DNA from: Microbacterium aoyamense
Lineage (GTDB): Bacteria > Actinomycetota > Actinomycetes > Actinomycetales > Microbacteriaceae
DNA: 64,000 nucleotides
Reading direction: 5' to 3'
NCBI RefSeq assembly: GCF_023155855.1
Contig: NZ_JAKNUT010000002.1
Location: 124,001 to 188,000, forward strand
Every line of letters starts with the position of its first letter. Position 1 is the first letter of the stretch. Below, piece by piece: positions 23,980-32,066 of this stretch. Below the pieces are notes generated by a model. That model worked only from the letters and a program-made list of their open reading frames with translations. It was not told the DNA's origin and did no database searches. Both the position numbers and the translations under genes were made by a program.

Positions 23980-25947
23980 ATGAGAGTCGCGATTCTCGCC
24001 GAGTCCTTCCTTCCGCACATGAACGGAGTGACGGGTTCCGTCCTCCAGGTCCTGGCGCATCTGCGTCGCGAGGGCCACGAAGCGCTCGTCATCGCTCCGG
24101 GGTCGCAGGAGCCCGCGACGCTGGACGGCGTGCGCACCGAGCTCCTGCGCTCGGTGGCGCTGCCCTCCTACCCGCAGGTGCGCATCGCCGTCGCGCGCGC
24201 CGCCCGGCTCACGTCGGTGCTCGCCGACTTCCGCCCCGATGTCATGCACCTGGCATCGCCCTTCGTGCTGGGCTGGCAGGGTCTCGCGGCGGCGGACGCG
24301 CTCGGCGTGCCGACCGTCGCGGTGTACCAGACGGATGTCGTCGCCTACGCCGAGAAGTACGGCGTGCCTGCGCTCGCGGCGCTCGGAACACGCCACCTCG
24401 TGCGGCTGCATCGTCGCTCCACCCTCACGCTCGCGCCCTCGTCGCCCGCCGCCCTGCGGCTCGAAGCGCTCGGCATCGACCGCGTTCGCCGGTGGGGACG
24501 CGGGGTGGATGCCGAGCGATTCGCTCCGCAGCGACGAGACGAATCGTGGCGCCGGGACGTCGCGCCCGGCGAGGTGCTGATCGGCTACGTCGGGCGCCTG
24601 GCCCCTGAGAAGCAGGTCGAGGATCTCGTCGCGCTGAGCGACATCCCGGGCACACGGCTCGTGATCGTCGGCGACGGCCCGTCTCGAGCGCGGCTCGAAG
24701 AGCTCCTGCCTCGTGCGCTGTTCCTGGGCTTCCGCGGCGGTGAGGAGCTGGCCACGATCGTCGCGAGCCTCGACGTCTTCGTCCATCCCGGCGAGCATGA
24801 GACCTTCGGACAGACGCTCCAGGAGGCGTTCGCGAGCGGCGTGCCCGTCGTCGCGACGGGCCGAGGCGGCCCCGTGGATCTCGTCCGCAGCAGCGTCGAC
24901 GGGTGGCTCTATCGTCCCGGCGACCTCGCGGATCTCCGTGCGCGGGTCACGGATCTCGTGGGCGACGAGGGCAAGCGCCGCGCGTTCGGCCTCGCCGCTC
25001 GCGAGGGCGTGCTGCCGCGGTCGTGGTCGGCGCTGGGCGCCGAGCTCGTCGACCACTACGACGATGCGAGGATGCTGCGTCCCCTCGACGACGCACTCCT
25101 CGCGCGCGGCGCGACGCGCCCTTCCCCACTCGCGAGCGCGCCCGCGAAGACCGCGCGGTGGAGCCGCTACGTCGCCCTCGGCGATTCGCTCACCGAAGGC
25201 CTGTGCGACACGTCGCGCATGTCGCCGGGGGAGTACCGCGGGTGGGCGGATCGCCTCGCGCACCTGCTGGCCCATGCCGGCTCAGGCGGCGGCGACCTGC
25301 GCTTCGCCAATCTCGCGGTTCGCAGCCGCCGCGTGCGCGACCTCACCGGCGGGCAGGTCGCCCGGGCGCTCGCGCTCAAGCCCGACCTCGTGTCGATCCT
25401 GATGGGGGCCAACGATCTGGTGAGCGCGGGCGCTGACCCCGTGCGTCTCGCAGCCGAGCTCGAGGCATCCGTCCGCCTCCTCCGCGCGTCGGGGATCGAC
25501 GTCCTGCTCGTCACGCCGTTCCTGCCGCGGCGGATCACCGCCCTCGTCTTCGCCCGGCGATTCGCGACCTACGCGTCCGAGCTGCGACGCATCGCCGCGG
25601 CGCACAGCGCCATGCTGCTCGATCTCGAGGCGCATCCCTCGATCGGCGAACTCGAGATGTGGGCGGACGACAAGGTCCACCTCCGCTCACGCGGCCATCG
25701 CTTCCTCGCGTACCGCGCGGCGGAGGCACTCGGGGTGCCGGACGCCGAAGCGCTCGGCCTGCTCGACGACGCCCTGCACGCGGACGACGATCGACCGGCT
25801 CCGGGAACCTGGATGACGCGCGACGCGCTCCCGTGGGTGTGGCGCCGCGTGCGCGGTCGCACGGCGGGCGACGGCCTCGTCGCCAAGCACGACGACTACG
25901 TCCGCATCCGCCGCGGTCGCTCGATCTCGGATCGCGTGTCCGGCTGA
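23980..25947 (+). CDS. Fusion of GT4 glycosyltransferase and SGNH/GDSL hydrolase
   Basis: A 655-residue two-domain protein. Residues 1 to about 380 are a GT-B glycosyltransferase of family GT4, resembling mannosyltransferases such as MgtA/PimB (start MRVAILAESFLPHMNGV, donor-site segment GEHETFGQTLQEAFASGVPV). Residues about 394-585 are an SGNH hydrolase with block I GDSLTE (S403), block III GAND (N478) and block V DKVH (D564, H567). Family GT4 enzymes transfer sugars to lipids or glycans; SGNH enzymes deacylate or acyl-transfer. A single chain doing both suggests sugar addition and acyl editing on one glycolipid, which is inference. The ATG at 23980 opens the first beta strand. No frameshift is involved. 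Confidence 0.88.
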   Translation: MRVAILAESFLPHMNGVTGSVLQVLAHLRREGHEALVIAPGSQEPATLDGVRTELLRSVALPSYPQVRIAVARAARLTSVLADFRPDVMHLASPFVLGWQGLAAADALGVPTVAVYQTDVVAYAEKYGVPALAALGTRHLVRLHRRSTLTLAPSSPAALRLEALGIDRVRRWGRGVDAERFAPQRRDESWRRDVAPGEVLIGYVGRLAPEKQVEDLVALSDIPGTRLVIVGDGPSRARLEELLPRALFLGFRGGEELATIVASLDVFVHPGEHETFGQTLQEAFASGVPVVATGRGGPVDLVRSSVDGWLYRPGDLADLRARVTDLVGDEGKRRAFGLAAREGVLPRSWSALGAELVDHYDDARMLRPLDDALLARGATRPSPLASAPAKTARWSRYVALGDSLTEGLCDTSRMSPGEYRGWADRLAHLLAHAGSGGGDLRFANLAVRSRRVRDLTGGQVARALALKPDLVSILMGANDLVSAGADPVRLAAELEASVRLLRASGIDVLLVTPFLPRRITALVFARRFATYASELRRIAAAHSAMLLDLEAHPSIGELEMWADDKVHLRSRGHRFLAYRAAEALGVPDAEALGLLDDALHADDDRPAPGTWMTRDALPWVWRRVRGRTAGDGLVAKHDDYVRIRRGRSISDRVSG

Positions 25948-25948
25948 C

Positions 25949-26086
25949 TCAGCTGTCGCCGAGCGGCTCGAGGTCGTCGGCTTCGACGTCGCCGTCGAGG
26001 GGCTCTTCCTGCGGGCCGGAGCCGTCGAGGTCGGGAAGCTCGTCGGCTTCCTCGGTGATCTCGTTGAAGGTGGGGTCGAAGACCAT
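25949..26086 (-). CDS. Small acidic protein, 45 residues, unknown function
   Basis: A 45-residue, strongly acidic protein (MVFDPTFNEITEEADELPD and on) with about 18 Asp/Glu and almost no basic residues. An AGGAGG Shine-Dalgarno stands 8 nt before the ATG and overlaps the TAG stop of the upstream small gene, so the two are probably translationally coupled. I do not recognise a family. The perfect ribosome-binding site and the coupled position are the reasons for calling it a gene. It is convergent with the glycosyltransferase fusion, one base between stops. Confidence 0.7.
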   Translation of the reverse strand: MVFDPTFNEITEEADELPDLDGSGPQEEPLDGDVEADDLEPLGDS

Positions 26087-26098
26087 GGCGGATGCCTC

Positions 26099-26275
26099 CT
26101 AGCCGCTCTTGCGACGGAACTCGCGCTTGGTGACCGCGCCGTGCGTGCCGTGGACGGCCGAGTCGCCGTCGAGGTGCGCCTCGCCCTCGCGGTGGTGCGC
26201 GTTCTTCTTGTCGAGCGCCTCCTTGAACTTGCGCTTCATCTCCTCGGAGGCGGCGGTCTTGTCGTCGGTGCTCAT
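26099..26275 (-). CDS. DUF5302 family small protein
   Basis: A 58-residue charged protein, MSTDDKTAASEEMKRKFKEA at the start and KREFRRKSG at the end, with a histidine/glycine-rich centre (HHREGEAHLDGDSAVHGTHG). The composition and the terminal FRRKSG fit DUF5302, a small actinobacterial family of unknown function. The start at 26275 is the only ATG that gives the family N terminus. It is the first gene of a two-gene unit with the 45-residue acidic protein. Confidence 0.8.
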   Translation of the reverse strand: MSTDDKTAASEEMKRKFKEALDKKNAHHREGEAHLDGDSAVHGTHGAVTKREFRRKSG

Positions 26276-26587
26276 GAGGCCAGCCTACGCACGCGCTCCG
26301 CACGGGGCCAGCAATAGGGCGTTCCGGCCGCCGCTGGTAGGCTTGTGCGGGTTGCCTTCGGGCGATCCGCTCAATTCAACATGAGCTCACGGAGCAGGCC
26401 GGCAGGATGCTGGTCTCCTGTGGTGGTCTTCCAGCCGTCGATCTCGCCATCGACGTCTGGAAGCCTTCCACTGGTGACCAGCGCAAGCGCATCATCCTGG
26501 CGTGCTGAAATCTGCCTGTTCCTGCTCCTTCGTATGATCTCGCACGCCACACGGGCGGGCGAGTCGAAACAAAGAAGGAGAGACCTC
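26276..26587 (+). promoter_or_regulatory. Promoter and structured 5' leader of pnp
   Basis: A 312-bp non-coding stretch before pnp. A -10-like TAGGCT lies at 26338-26343 within CTGGTAG...GGTTGCC (26334-26356), a segment shared with the rpsO promoter region. It is followed by a large hairpin (26409-26482, listed separately). The Shine-Dalgarno AAGGAG precedes the TTG start. If transcription starts near 26350, the leader is roughly 240 nt long. Confidence 0.55.
26409..26482 (+). ncRNA. Long hairpin in the pnp leader, possible RNase III/PNPase autoregulatory element
   Basis: Three nested perfect arms are visible: GCTGGT / ACCAGC (26409-26414 with 26477-26482), CTTCCAG / CTGGAAG (26428-26434 with 26457-26463) and CGTCGAT / ATCGACG (26436-26442 with 26449-26455, 6-nt loop). 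In E. coli and Streptomyces a leader or intercistronic hairpin before pnp is cut by RNase III and mediates PNPase autoregulation. The same role here is inference from position and structure. Confidence 0.6.
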
Positions 26588-28870
26588 TTGGAAGGTCCTG
26601 AAATCACCGCCGCTGAAGCCGTTCTCGACAACGGCCGCTTCGGCACCCGTACCATCCGGTTCGAAACCGGTCGTCTCGCACAGCAGTCGCAGGGCGCGGT
26701 CGCCGCGTACATCGACGAAGAGACGATGATCTTGTCGGCCACGAGCGCCGGCAAGCACCCGCGCGAAGGCTTCGACTTCTTCCCGCTGACCGTCGACGTC
26801 GAAGAGCGCTCGTACGCCGCGGGCAAGATCCCCGGCTCGTTCTTCCGCCGTGAGGGTCGCCCCTCGACCGAGGCGATCCTCGTCTGCCGTCTCATCGACC
26901 GCCCGCTGCGCCCGTCGTTCGTCGACGGCCTCCGCAACGAGGTGCAGATCGTCGTGACCGTGCTCTCGATCGCTCCGGGCGAGTACTACGACGCGCTCGC
27001 GATCAACGCGGCATCCCTCTCGACGCAGATCTCGGGTCTGCCGTTCTCGGGTCCGATCGCCGGCGTCCGCCTCGCGCTCATCCCGGGCCACGGCGAGCAC
27101 GCCGACCAGTGGGTCGCGTTCCCCAACGCCGCGCAGGTCGACGAGGCCGTCTTCGACCTCATGGTCGCCGGCCGCGTGCTGGCCGACGGCGAAGTCGCGA
27201 TCATGATGGTCGAGGCCGAGGCCACCGAGAACAGCTGGAACCTCATCAAGGCCGGCGCCACCAAGCCGAGCGAAGAGGTCGTCGCGCAGGGCCTCGAGGC
27301 CTCGAAGCCCTTCATCAAGGAGCTGGTCGCCGCGCAGAACGTCGTGGCGAACACCGCCGCGAAGGAGATCCAGCCCTACCCGGTCTTCCCCGCGTACAGC
27401 CAGGAGGTCTACGACTTCGTCGCCGGCCGCTCCTACGACCGCCTCGTGCCGGTGTACCAGATCGCCGACAAGCAGGAGCGTCAGAGCGCGGATGACGCGA
27501 TCAAGGACGACGTCAAGGCACAGCTCCTCGCCGCCGTCGAGGCGGGGGAGCTCCCCGCTGTCGCGACGCTCGAGTTCTCGGCCGCCTACAAGTCGGTGAC
27601 CAAGACGATCGTGCGCGGCCGCATCCTCACCGAGGGCGTGCGCATCGACGGTCGCGGTCTCGCCGACATCCGTCCGCTCGACGCCGAGGTGCAGGTCATC
27701 CCGCGCGTCCACGGCTCGGCGATCTTCCAGCGCGGCGAGACCCAGATCCTGGGTGTCACGACGCTCAACATGCTCAAGATGGAGCAGCAGATCGACTCGC
27801 TGTCGCCCACGACGAGCAAGCGCTACATGCACCACTACAACTTCCCGCCCTACTCGACCGGTGAGACCGGCCGGGTCGGTTCGCCGAAGCGTCGCGAGAT
27901 CGGGCACGGCTTCCTCGCCGAGCGCGCCCTCGTGCCGGTGCTGCCCAGCCGCGAGGAGTTCCCCTACGCGATCCGTCAGGTGTCCGAGGCCCTCGGCTCG
28001 AACGGCTCGACGTCGATGGGCTCGGTCTGCGCCTCGACCCTGTCGCTCCTCAACGCCGGTGTGCCGTTGCGCGCACCGGTCGCGGGCATCGCGATGGGTC
28101 TCGTCTCGGACGAGGTCGACGGCCAGACGCGCTACGCCGCGCTGACCGACATCCTCGGCGCCGAGGACGCCCTCGGCGACATGGACTTCAAGGTCGCCGG
28201 CACGAGCGAGTTCGTCACCGCGATCCAGCTCGACACGAAGCTCGACGGCATCCCGTCGTCGGTCCTCGCCGCCGCGCTGACGCAGGCGCACGAGGCTCGC
28301 ATCACGATCCTCAACGTCCTGAACGAGGCGATCGACGGACCGGACGAGATGGCACCGACGGCGCCCCGCGTCATCAGCGTCCAGATCCCGGTCGACAAGA
28401 TCGGCGAGCTCATCGGGCCCAAGGGCAAGACGATCAACGCGATCCAGGATGAGACCGGCGCGCAGATCTCGATCGAAGAGGACGGCACGGTCTACATCGG
28501 TGCGACCGACGGCCCCTCGGCCGAGGCCGCCCGCGCGCAGGTCAACGCGATCGCGAACCCGACGAACCCCGAGGTCGGCGAGCAGTTCCTCGGAACCGTC
28601 GTCAAGATCGCGACGTTCGGCGCGTTCGTGTCGCTCCTGCCGGGCAAGGACGGCCTGCTGCACGTCAGCGAGGTCCGCAAGCTCGCCGGCGGCAAGCGCG
28701 TCGAGAACGTCGAAGACGTGCTCGGCGTCGGCCAGAAGATCCTCGTCAAGATCACGAAGATCGACGACCGCGGCAAGCTGTCGCTCGAGCCCGTGCTCGA
28801 AGAGGCTGCTGACCAGGAGGGCTCTGCTGCTGCCAGCGAGGGTCCCGGGGACGCGCCCGCCGAGGGCTGA
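26588..28870 (+). CDS. pnp: Polyribonucleotide nucleotidyltransferase (PNPase)
   Basis: A 760-residue PNPase, the usual actinobacterial length. It has two RNase PH domains (about 10-230 and 330-560; catalytic-core segments [15 protein letters not shown] and TETG-like [12 protein letters not shown]), then a KH domain ([16 protein letters not shown], from about residue 608) and an S1 domain (about 665-735). It degrades RNA 3' to 5' by phosphorolysis and also adds tails. The TTG at 26588 follows AAGGAGAGACCTC and starts [15 protein letters not shown], as in actinobacterial homologues; a longer in-frame extension to 26345 would cross the leader hairpin. It is detached from rpsO by 20 kb. Confidence 0.97.
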   Translation: MEGPEITAAEAVLDNGRFGTRTIRFETGRLAQQSQGAVAAYIDEETMILSATSAGKHPREGFDFFPLTVDVEERSYAAGKIPGSFFRREGRPSTEAILVCRLIDRPLRPSFVDGLRNEVQIVVTVLSIAPGEYYDALAINAASLSTQISGLPFSGPIAGVRLALIPGHGEHADQWVAFPNAAQVDEAVFDLMVAGRVLADGEVAIMMVEAEATENSWNLIKAGATKPSEEVVAQGLEASKPFIKELVAAQNVVANTAAKEIQPYPVFPAYSQEVYDFVAGRSYDRLVPVYQIADKQERQSADDAIKDDVKAQLLAAVEAGELPAVATLEFSAAYKSVTKTIVRGRILTEGVRIDGRGLADIRPLDAEVQVIPRVHGSAIFQRGETQILGVTTLNMLKMEQQIDSLSPTTSKRYMHHYNFPPYSTGETGRVGSPKRREIGHGFLAERALVPVLPSREEFPYAIRQVSEALGSNGSTSMGSVCASTLSLLNAGVPLRAPVAGIAMGLVSDEVDGQTRYAALTDILGAEDALGDMDFKVAGTSEFVTAIQLDTKLDGIPSSVLAAALTQAHEARITILNVLNEAIDGPDEMAPTAPRVISVQIPVDKIGELIGPKGKTINAIQDETGAQISIEEDGTVYIGATDGPSAEAARAQVNAIANPTNPEVGEQFLGTVVKIATFGAFVSLLPGKDGLLHVSEVRKLAGGKRVENVEDVLGVGQKILVKITKIDDRGKLSLEPVLEEAADQEGSAAASEGPGDAPAEG

Positions 28871-28886
28871 TCCTCCGTGCTCGACC

Positions 28887-28920
28887 GGATGCCCGTTCCT
28901 CTTCCGAGGAGCGGGCATCC
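28887..28920 (+). terminator. Hairpin terminator of pnp
   Basis: A 14-bp stem, GGATGCCCGTTCCT / AGGAGCGGGCATCC, with one G-T type pair and a 6-nt loop (CTTCCG) lies 16 bp after the pnp stop. It is built from an inverted pair of the word GGATGCC. A 200-bp gap with no gene follows. Confidence 0.85.
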
Positions 28921-29122
28921 GTCGTCTGTCCGCCGTTCGGGGGACAGGGGAGGGAATGATAGCGCGTCCGTGACGAAAGCGTTATGGAATGTTTACCGCT
29001 TGTACGACTCATTGCACGGAAGTGTCCGCGGCCTGCCCTACTCTCTAACTACCGCGCCGGGGGGCACGGGCGAAAAGTGGTCACGAGGATTCCGCTGACG
29101 GATCATCGTGAGGGGGTGGGAC

Positions 29123-30154
29123 ATGAGTGTTTTCGGCGTCGGCTCTGCCGTCTCGGCGAAGAGCGCTCCTGAGCGCGTCCCCGCGGTCCACCCTTCCGCA
29201 CCGATCCCCGTGCAGGGGCCCGGCGTCGGTGCCGGTGTGCGCGTCCCGCTGGGCGAGGGCGGCCCGGCCGTCTTCCCCCTCATCCTCGGCGGCGCCGAGT
29301 TCGGCTGGAACGTCGATCTCGAATCGAGCCACGAGATCCTCGACTCGTACGTCGAACTCGGCGGCAACGCGGTGCACACCGCCGATCGTTACTCGGGCGG
29401 CCGCAGCGAGCACATCATCGGCCAGTGGATCCACTCCCGCGGACTCCGCGACGACATCGTGCTCGGCGTCCGCGTCGGCGGGCACGCCGACAACCCCGGG
29501 CTCGACTCGGTCAACCTCGTGCGGGCGGTCGAGGCATCCCTCACCCGGCTTCGCACCGACCGCATCGACGTCCTGTACCTCGACGCGACGGCGGATCAGA
29601 CCACCGCCCTCGAAGACACCCTCGCGACCGCTGAGTGGCTCGTCGAAACGGGCAAGGCTCGGGCGATCGGCGCCGTCGGATACACCGCGGCGCAGCTCGT
29701 CGAGGCTCGCATCTTCTCGTCGGCCGGATACCCCCGCATCACGGTCCTCGACGTCCCGTTCAACGTCGTGCGTCGGCACGAGTTCGACCCCGACCTGAGG
29801 CTCGTCGTCGGTGCCCAGGGCATCGCCGTGACGCCGTCGCACGCACTCGAGCACGGCTTCCTCGCGGGGCGCCACCGCTCGCGTGCCCGTTCCAGCCTGT
29901 CGGTGCGGGGCGCGCAGATCGCGGCGAACCTCAACCGCCGCGGCAGTCGCACGCTGCGAGCACTCGATGCGGTCGGTGCCGAGCTCGGGGTTCCGGATGC
30001 CGCGGTCGCCGTGGCCTGGCTGCTCGCTCAGAAGCTCGTGACGGCGCCGATCGTCAACGCGTACGCACCGGAGCACGTCGAGGAGCTCGTGCAGGGAGTC
30101 GGCGTGCGGCTCAACCGCGGCCAGCTCGCCGACATCGCCCGCGCGTCGGAGTGA
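29123..30154 (+). CDS. Aldo/keto reductase family protein with degenerate catalytic tetrad
   Basis: A 343-residue (beta/alpha)8 protein of the aldo/keto reductase superfamily. The family backbone is clear (GGAEFGWNVD, GGNAVHTADRYSGGRSEHIIG, RLRTDRIDVLYLDATAD, GKARAIGAVGYTAAQL). Of the catalytic Asp-Tyr-Lys-His tetrad only the Tyr of DRYSGG remains. The Asp of FDTA is His (VHTA), the Lys after the next strand appears as Arg (LGVRVG), and the His of YQLH is Asp (LYLD). It may therefore not be a normal NADPH reductase. The ATG at 29123 follows AGGGGG; about 35 extra N-terminal residues precede the barrel. Confidence 0.85.
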   Translation: MSVFGVGSAVSAKSAPERVPAVHPSAPIPVQGPGVGAGVRVPLGEGGPAVFPLILGGAEFGWNVDLESSHEILDSYVELGGNAVHTADRYSGGRSEHIIGQWIHSRGLRDDIVLGVRVGGHADNPGLDSVNLVRAVEASLTRLRTDRIDVLYLDATADQTTALEDTLATAEWLVETGKARAIGAVGYTAAQLVEARIFSSAGYPRITVLDVPFNVVRRHEFDPDLRLVVGAQGIAVTPSHALEHGFLAGRHRSRARSSLSVRGAQIAANLNRRGSRTLRALDAVGAELGVPDAAVAVAWLLAQKLVTAPIVNAYAPEHVEELVQGVGVRLNRGQLADIARASE

Positions 30155-30242
30155 GTCGCGGGTCCGGTCGCGACATCGGGATCGTGACGTAGGGTGGAAG
30201 AGCGCCCCGATCGGGTGCATGGCCCCCGACGAAGCGAGCTGC

Positions 30243-30845
30243 GTGACGCATTACATCTATCTCGTGCGCCATGGTGAGCATCAGGACGCCGAGTACGGAC
30301 TCTCCGACGGCCCCCTCTCGCCGCGCGGCAGGCGTCAGGCATCCCTCCTCGCCGACCGTCTGTCAGGAGTCGCGTTCGACGCAGTCTGGCACTCGCCGCT
30401 CATGCGTGCGTCGCAGACGGCCAAGGCCGTCGCCGAGCGCATGCCGTCGGCGTCCCCTGAGCCGTCCGCGCTGCTCTTCGACTGCGTGCCGACCGGCATG
30501 ACCGACGAGACGCCCGCTGCCTTCGAGCCGTTCTTCGGATCGGTGACCGAGGCGGAGGTCGAGGCGGGGCGCGCGCAGATGGCCGACGCCGTCTCGGAGT
30601 TCCTCGTGCGCAAGAGCGGCGAGGTGCATGAGCTCATCATCACGCACAACTTCGTCATCGGCTGGTTCGTGCGAGAGGTGCTGCAGGCGCCGGACTGGCG
30701 ATGGATGACGCTCAACCAGGCGCACTGCGGGCTGACGGTGCTCGCGCAGAAGCAGGGGCGCCCGTGGACGCTCGTCTCGCACAACGACCTCGCGCACCTG
30801 CCCGTCGAGCTGCGTACGGGTCTGCCGGACGACTATCCGGTCTGA
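30243..30845 (+). CDS. Histidine phosphatase (phosphoglycerate mutase-like) family protein
   Basis: A 200-residue branch-1 histidine phosphatase. The phosphohistidine motif is LVRHGEHQD (H10), the second arginine is in SPLMRASQTA, and the second catalytic histidine is H135 in IITHNF. The substrate could be a sugar phosphate, nucleotide or phosphoprotein. I chose the GTG at 30243, since the catalytic motif then starts at the usual distance; an ATG at 30219 in frame would add eight residues and cannot be excluded. The 3' end overlaps the convergent rimK-like gene by 13 bp. Confidence 0.85.
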   Translation: MTHYIYLVRHGEHQDAEYGLSDGPLSPRGRRQASLLADRLSGVAFDAVWHSPLMRASQTAKAVAERMPSASPEPSALLFDCVPTGMTDETPAAFEPFFGSVTEAEVEAGRAQMADAVSEFLVRKSGEVHELIITHNFVIGWFVREVLQAPDWRWMTLNQAHCGLTVLAQKQGRPWTLVSHNDLAHLPVELRTGLPDDYPV

Positions 30846-32041
30846 TCCGGCGTCTCCACCGGGATCGGCTCTTTCGGGAGCTTGCGCACCTTCGACCGCC
30901 GCCGGCGGCGCTGCGGGATCATCGAGCGCATCTCCTCGAGCTTGCCGAAGCAGAGCAGGCGGTCCTCGCCCTCGAGAGCGACGTTCTTGCGCGGGTTCGG
31001 GATGACCGTCGCCCCGCGGTGCAGCGTGAGCACCGTGATGTCGCGCTCCCACAATCCCGACTCGCCCAGTGTCTTGCCGACGAGGTCGGCGTCGCCGTGC
31101 ACGAGGAGTTCGGCCACGCCGTAGCCGGTCGAGACGGTGAGCCGTTGGCGCACGTCGATCTCGGGGAACCCGACCTGGTTGGCGATGTAGTCGATGATCG
31201 CACCGGCGACATCGAGGTTCGTCGCCGTCTCGATGCCCTGCAACCCGGGGGAGGAGTTGACCTCCATGACCAGCGGACCGTCCGAGCCCATGAGCATGTC
31301 CACGCCCGCGACCTTGAGGCCCATGATCTGGGCGGACCGCACGGCGGCCTCTTCGTATTCGGGCGTGAGTTCGACTGCCTCGACCGACCCGCCGCGGTGC
31401 ACATTGCTGCGGAACTCGTCGCCCTGCGCGCTGCGACGCATTGCCGCGACGACGCGGTCGCCGACGACGAGCGCGCGGATGTCGCGGCCGCGGCTCTCGG
31501 CGATGAAGCGCTGGATGAGCACGTTCTGCCGTGTCGAGTGCAGCGTCTCGATGATCGCCTCGGCGACCTTGATCTCGGGCGCGAGGATGACGCCGATGCC
31601 CTGCGTGCCCTCGAGCAGCTTGATGACGACGGGTGCGCCGCCGACGCGCTCGATCGCGGGGCGGACGTCCGCGCGGTTGCGCACGAACGCCGTCGCCGGC
31701 ATGTCGATGTTGTGGCGGGAGAGGATCTGCGTCGCCCGGAGCTTGTCGCGTGCGTTCGAGATGCCGTTCGCCGTGTTGGGCGTGTAGACGTCCATCTGCT
31801 CGAACTGGCGCACGACGGCTGTGCCGAAGTACGTGATGGAGTTGCCGATGCGGGGGAGCACGGCGTCGTAGTCCGACAGCGGACGACCCCGGTACTGCAG
31901 GTCGGGCTCGTCGCCCGAGAGGTCGATCGCGAAGCGGAGGGTGTCGAGGATGCGGACGTCGTGACCGCGCTGCAGCGCTGCAGCCTTGAGACGCTGGGTG
32001 GAGTACGCGCGCGGCGCGCGCGACAGGAGGGCGAGCTTCAT
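30833..32041 (-). CDS. rimK: RimK-like ATP-grasp ligase with C-terminal RCK/TrkA-C domain
   Basis: A 402-residue protein. Residues 1-290 match RimK, the ATP-grasp ligase that adds glutamates to ribosomal protein S6 (start MKLALLSRAP, ATP-site KLLEGTQGIGV at 141-151, metal-binding MEVNSSPGL at 259-267). Residues about 305-375 look like a TrkA-C/RCK_C ligand-binding domain (LVGKTLGESGLWERDITVLT, ending in LEGEDRLLCFGK), and a very basic tail (RRRRRSKVRK) follows. E. coli RimK is about 300 residues and lacks this extension. The added domain may sense a small molecule. The gene is divergent from a RimB-like protease gene across 25 bp. Confidence 0.87.
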   Translation of the reverse strand: MKLALLSRAPRAYSTQRLKAAALQRGHDVRILDTLRFAIDLSGDEPDLQYRGRPLSDYDAVLPRIGNSITYFGTAVVRQFEQMDVYTPNTANGISNARDKLRATQILSRHNIDMPATAFVRNRADVRPAIERVGGAPVVIKLLEGTQGIGVILAPEIKVAEAIIETLHSTRQNVLIQRFIAESRGRDIRALVVGDRVVAAMRRSAQGDEFRSNVHRGGSVEAVELTPEYEEAAVRSAQIMGLKVAGVDMLMGSDGPLVMEVNSSPGLQGIETATNLDVAGAIIDYIANQVGFPEIDVRQRLTVSTGYGVAELLVHGDADLVGKTLGESGLWERDITVLTLHRGATVIPNPRKNVALEGEDRLLCFGKLEEMRSMIPQRRRRRSKVRKLPKEPIPVETPDQTG

Positions 32042-32066
32042 GCCGGATTCCTGGGAGGATCGAGGG

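Noticed and set aside
26492..28918. An 808-codon minus-strand frame across pnp
   Set aside because: It mirrors pnp codons and has a low-complexity composition. It also reaches into the pnp terminator, so it is a shadow frame.
28984..29172. Small frame between pnp and the aldo/keto reductase gene
   Set aside because: It has no Shine-Dalgarno, overlaps the start of the aldo/keto reductase gene and shows no recognisable features.
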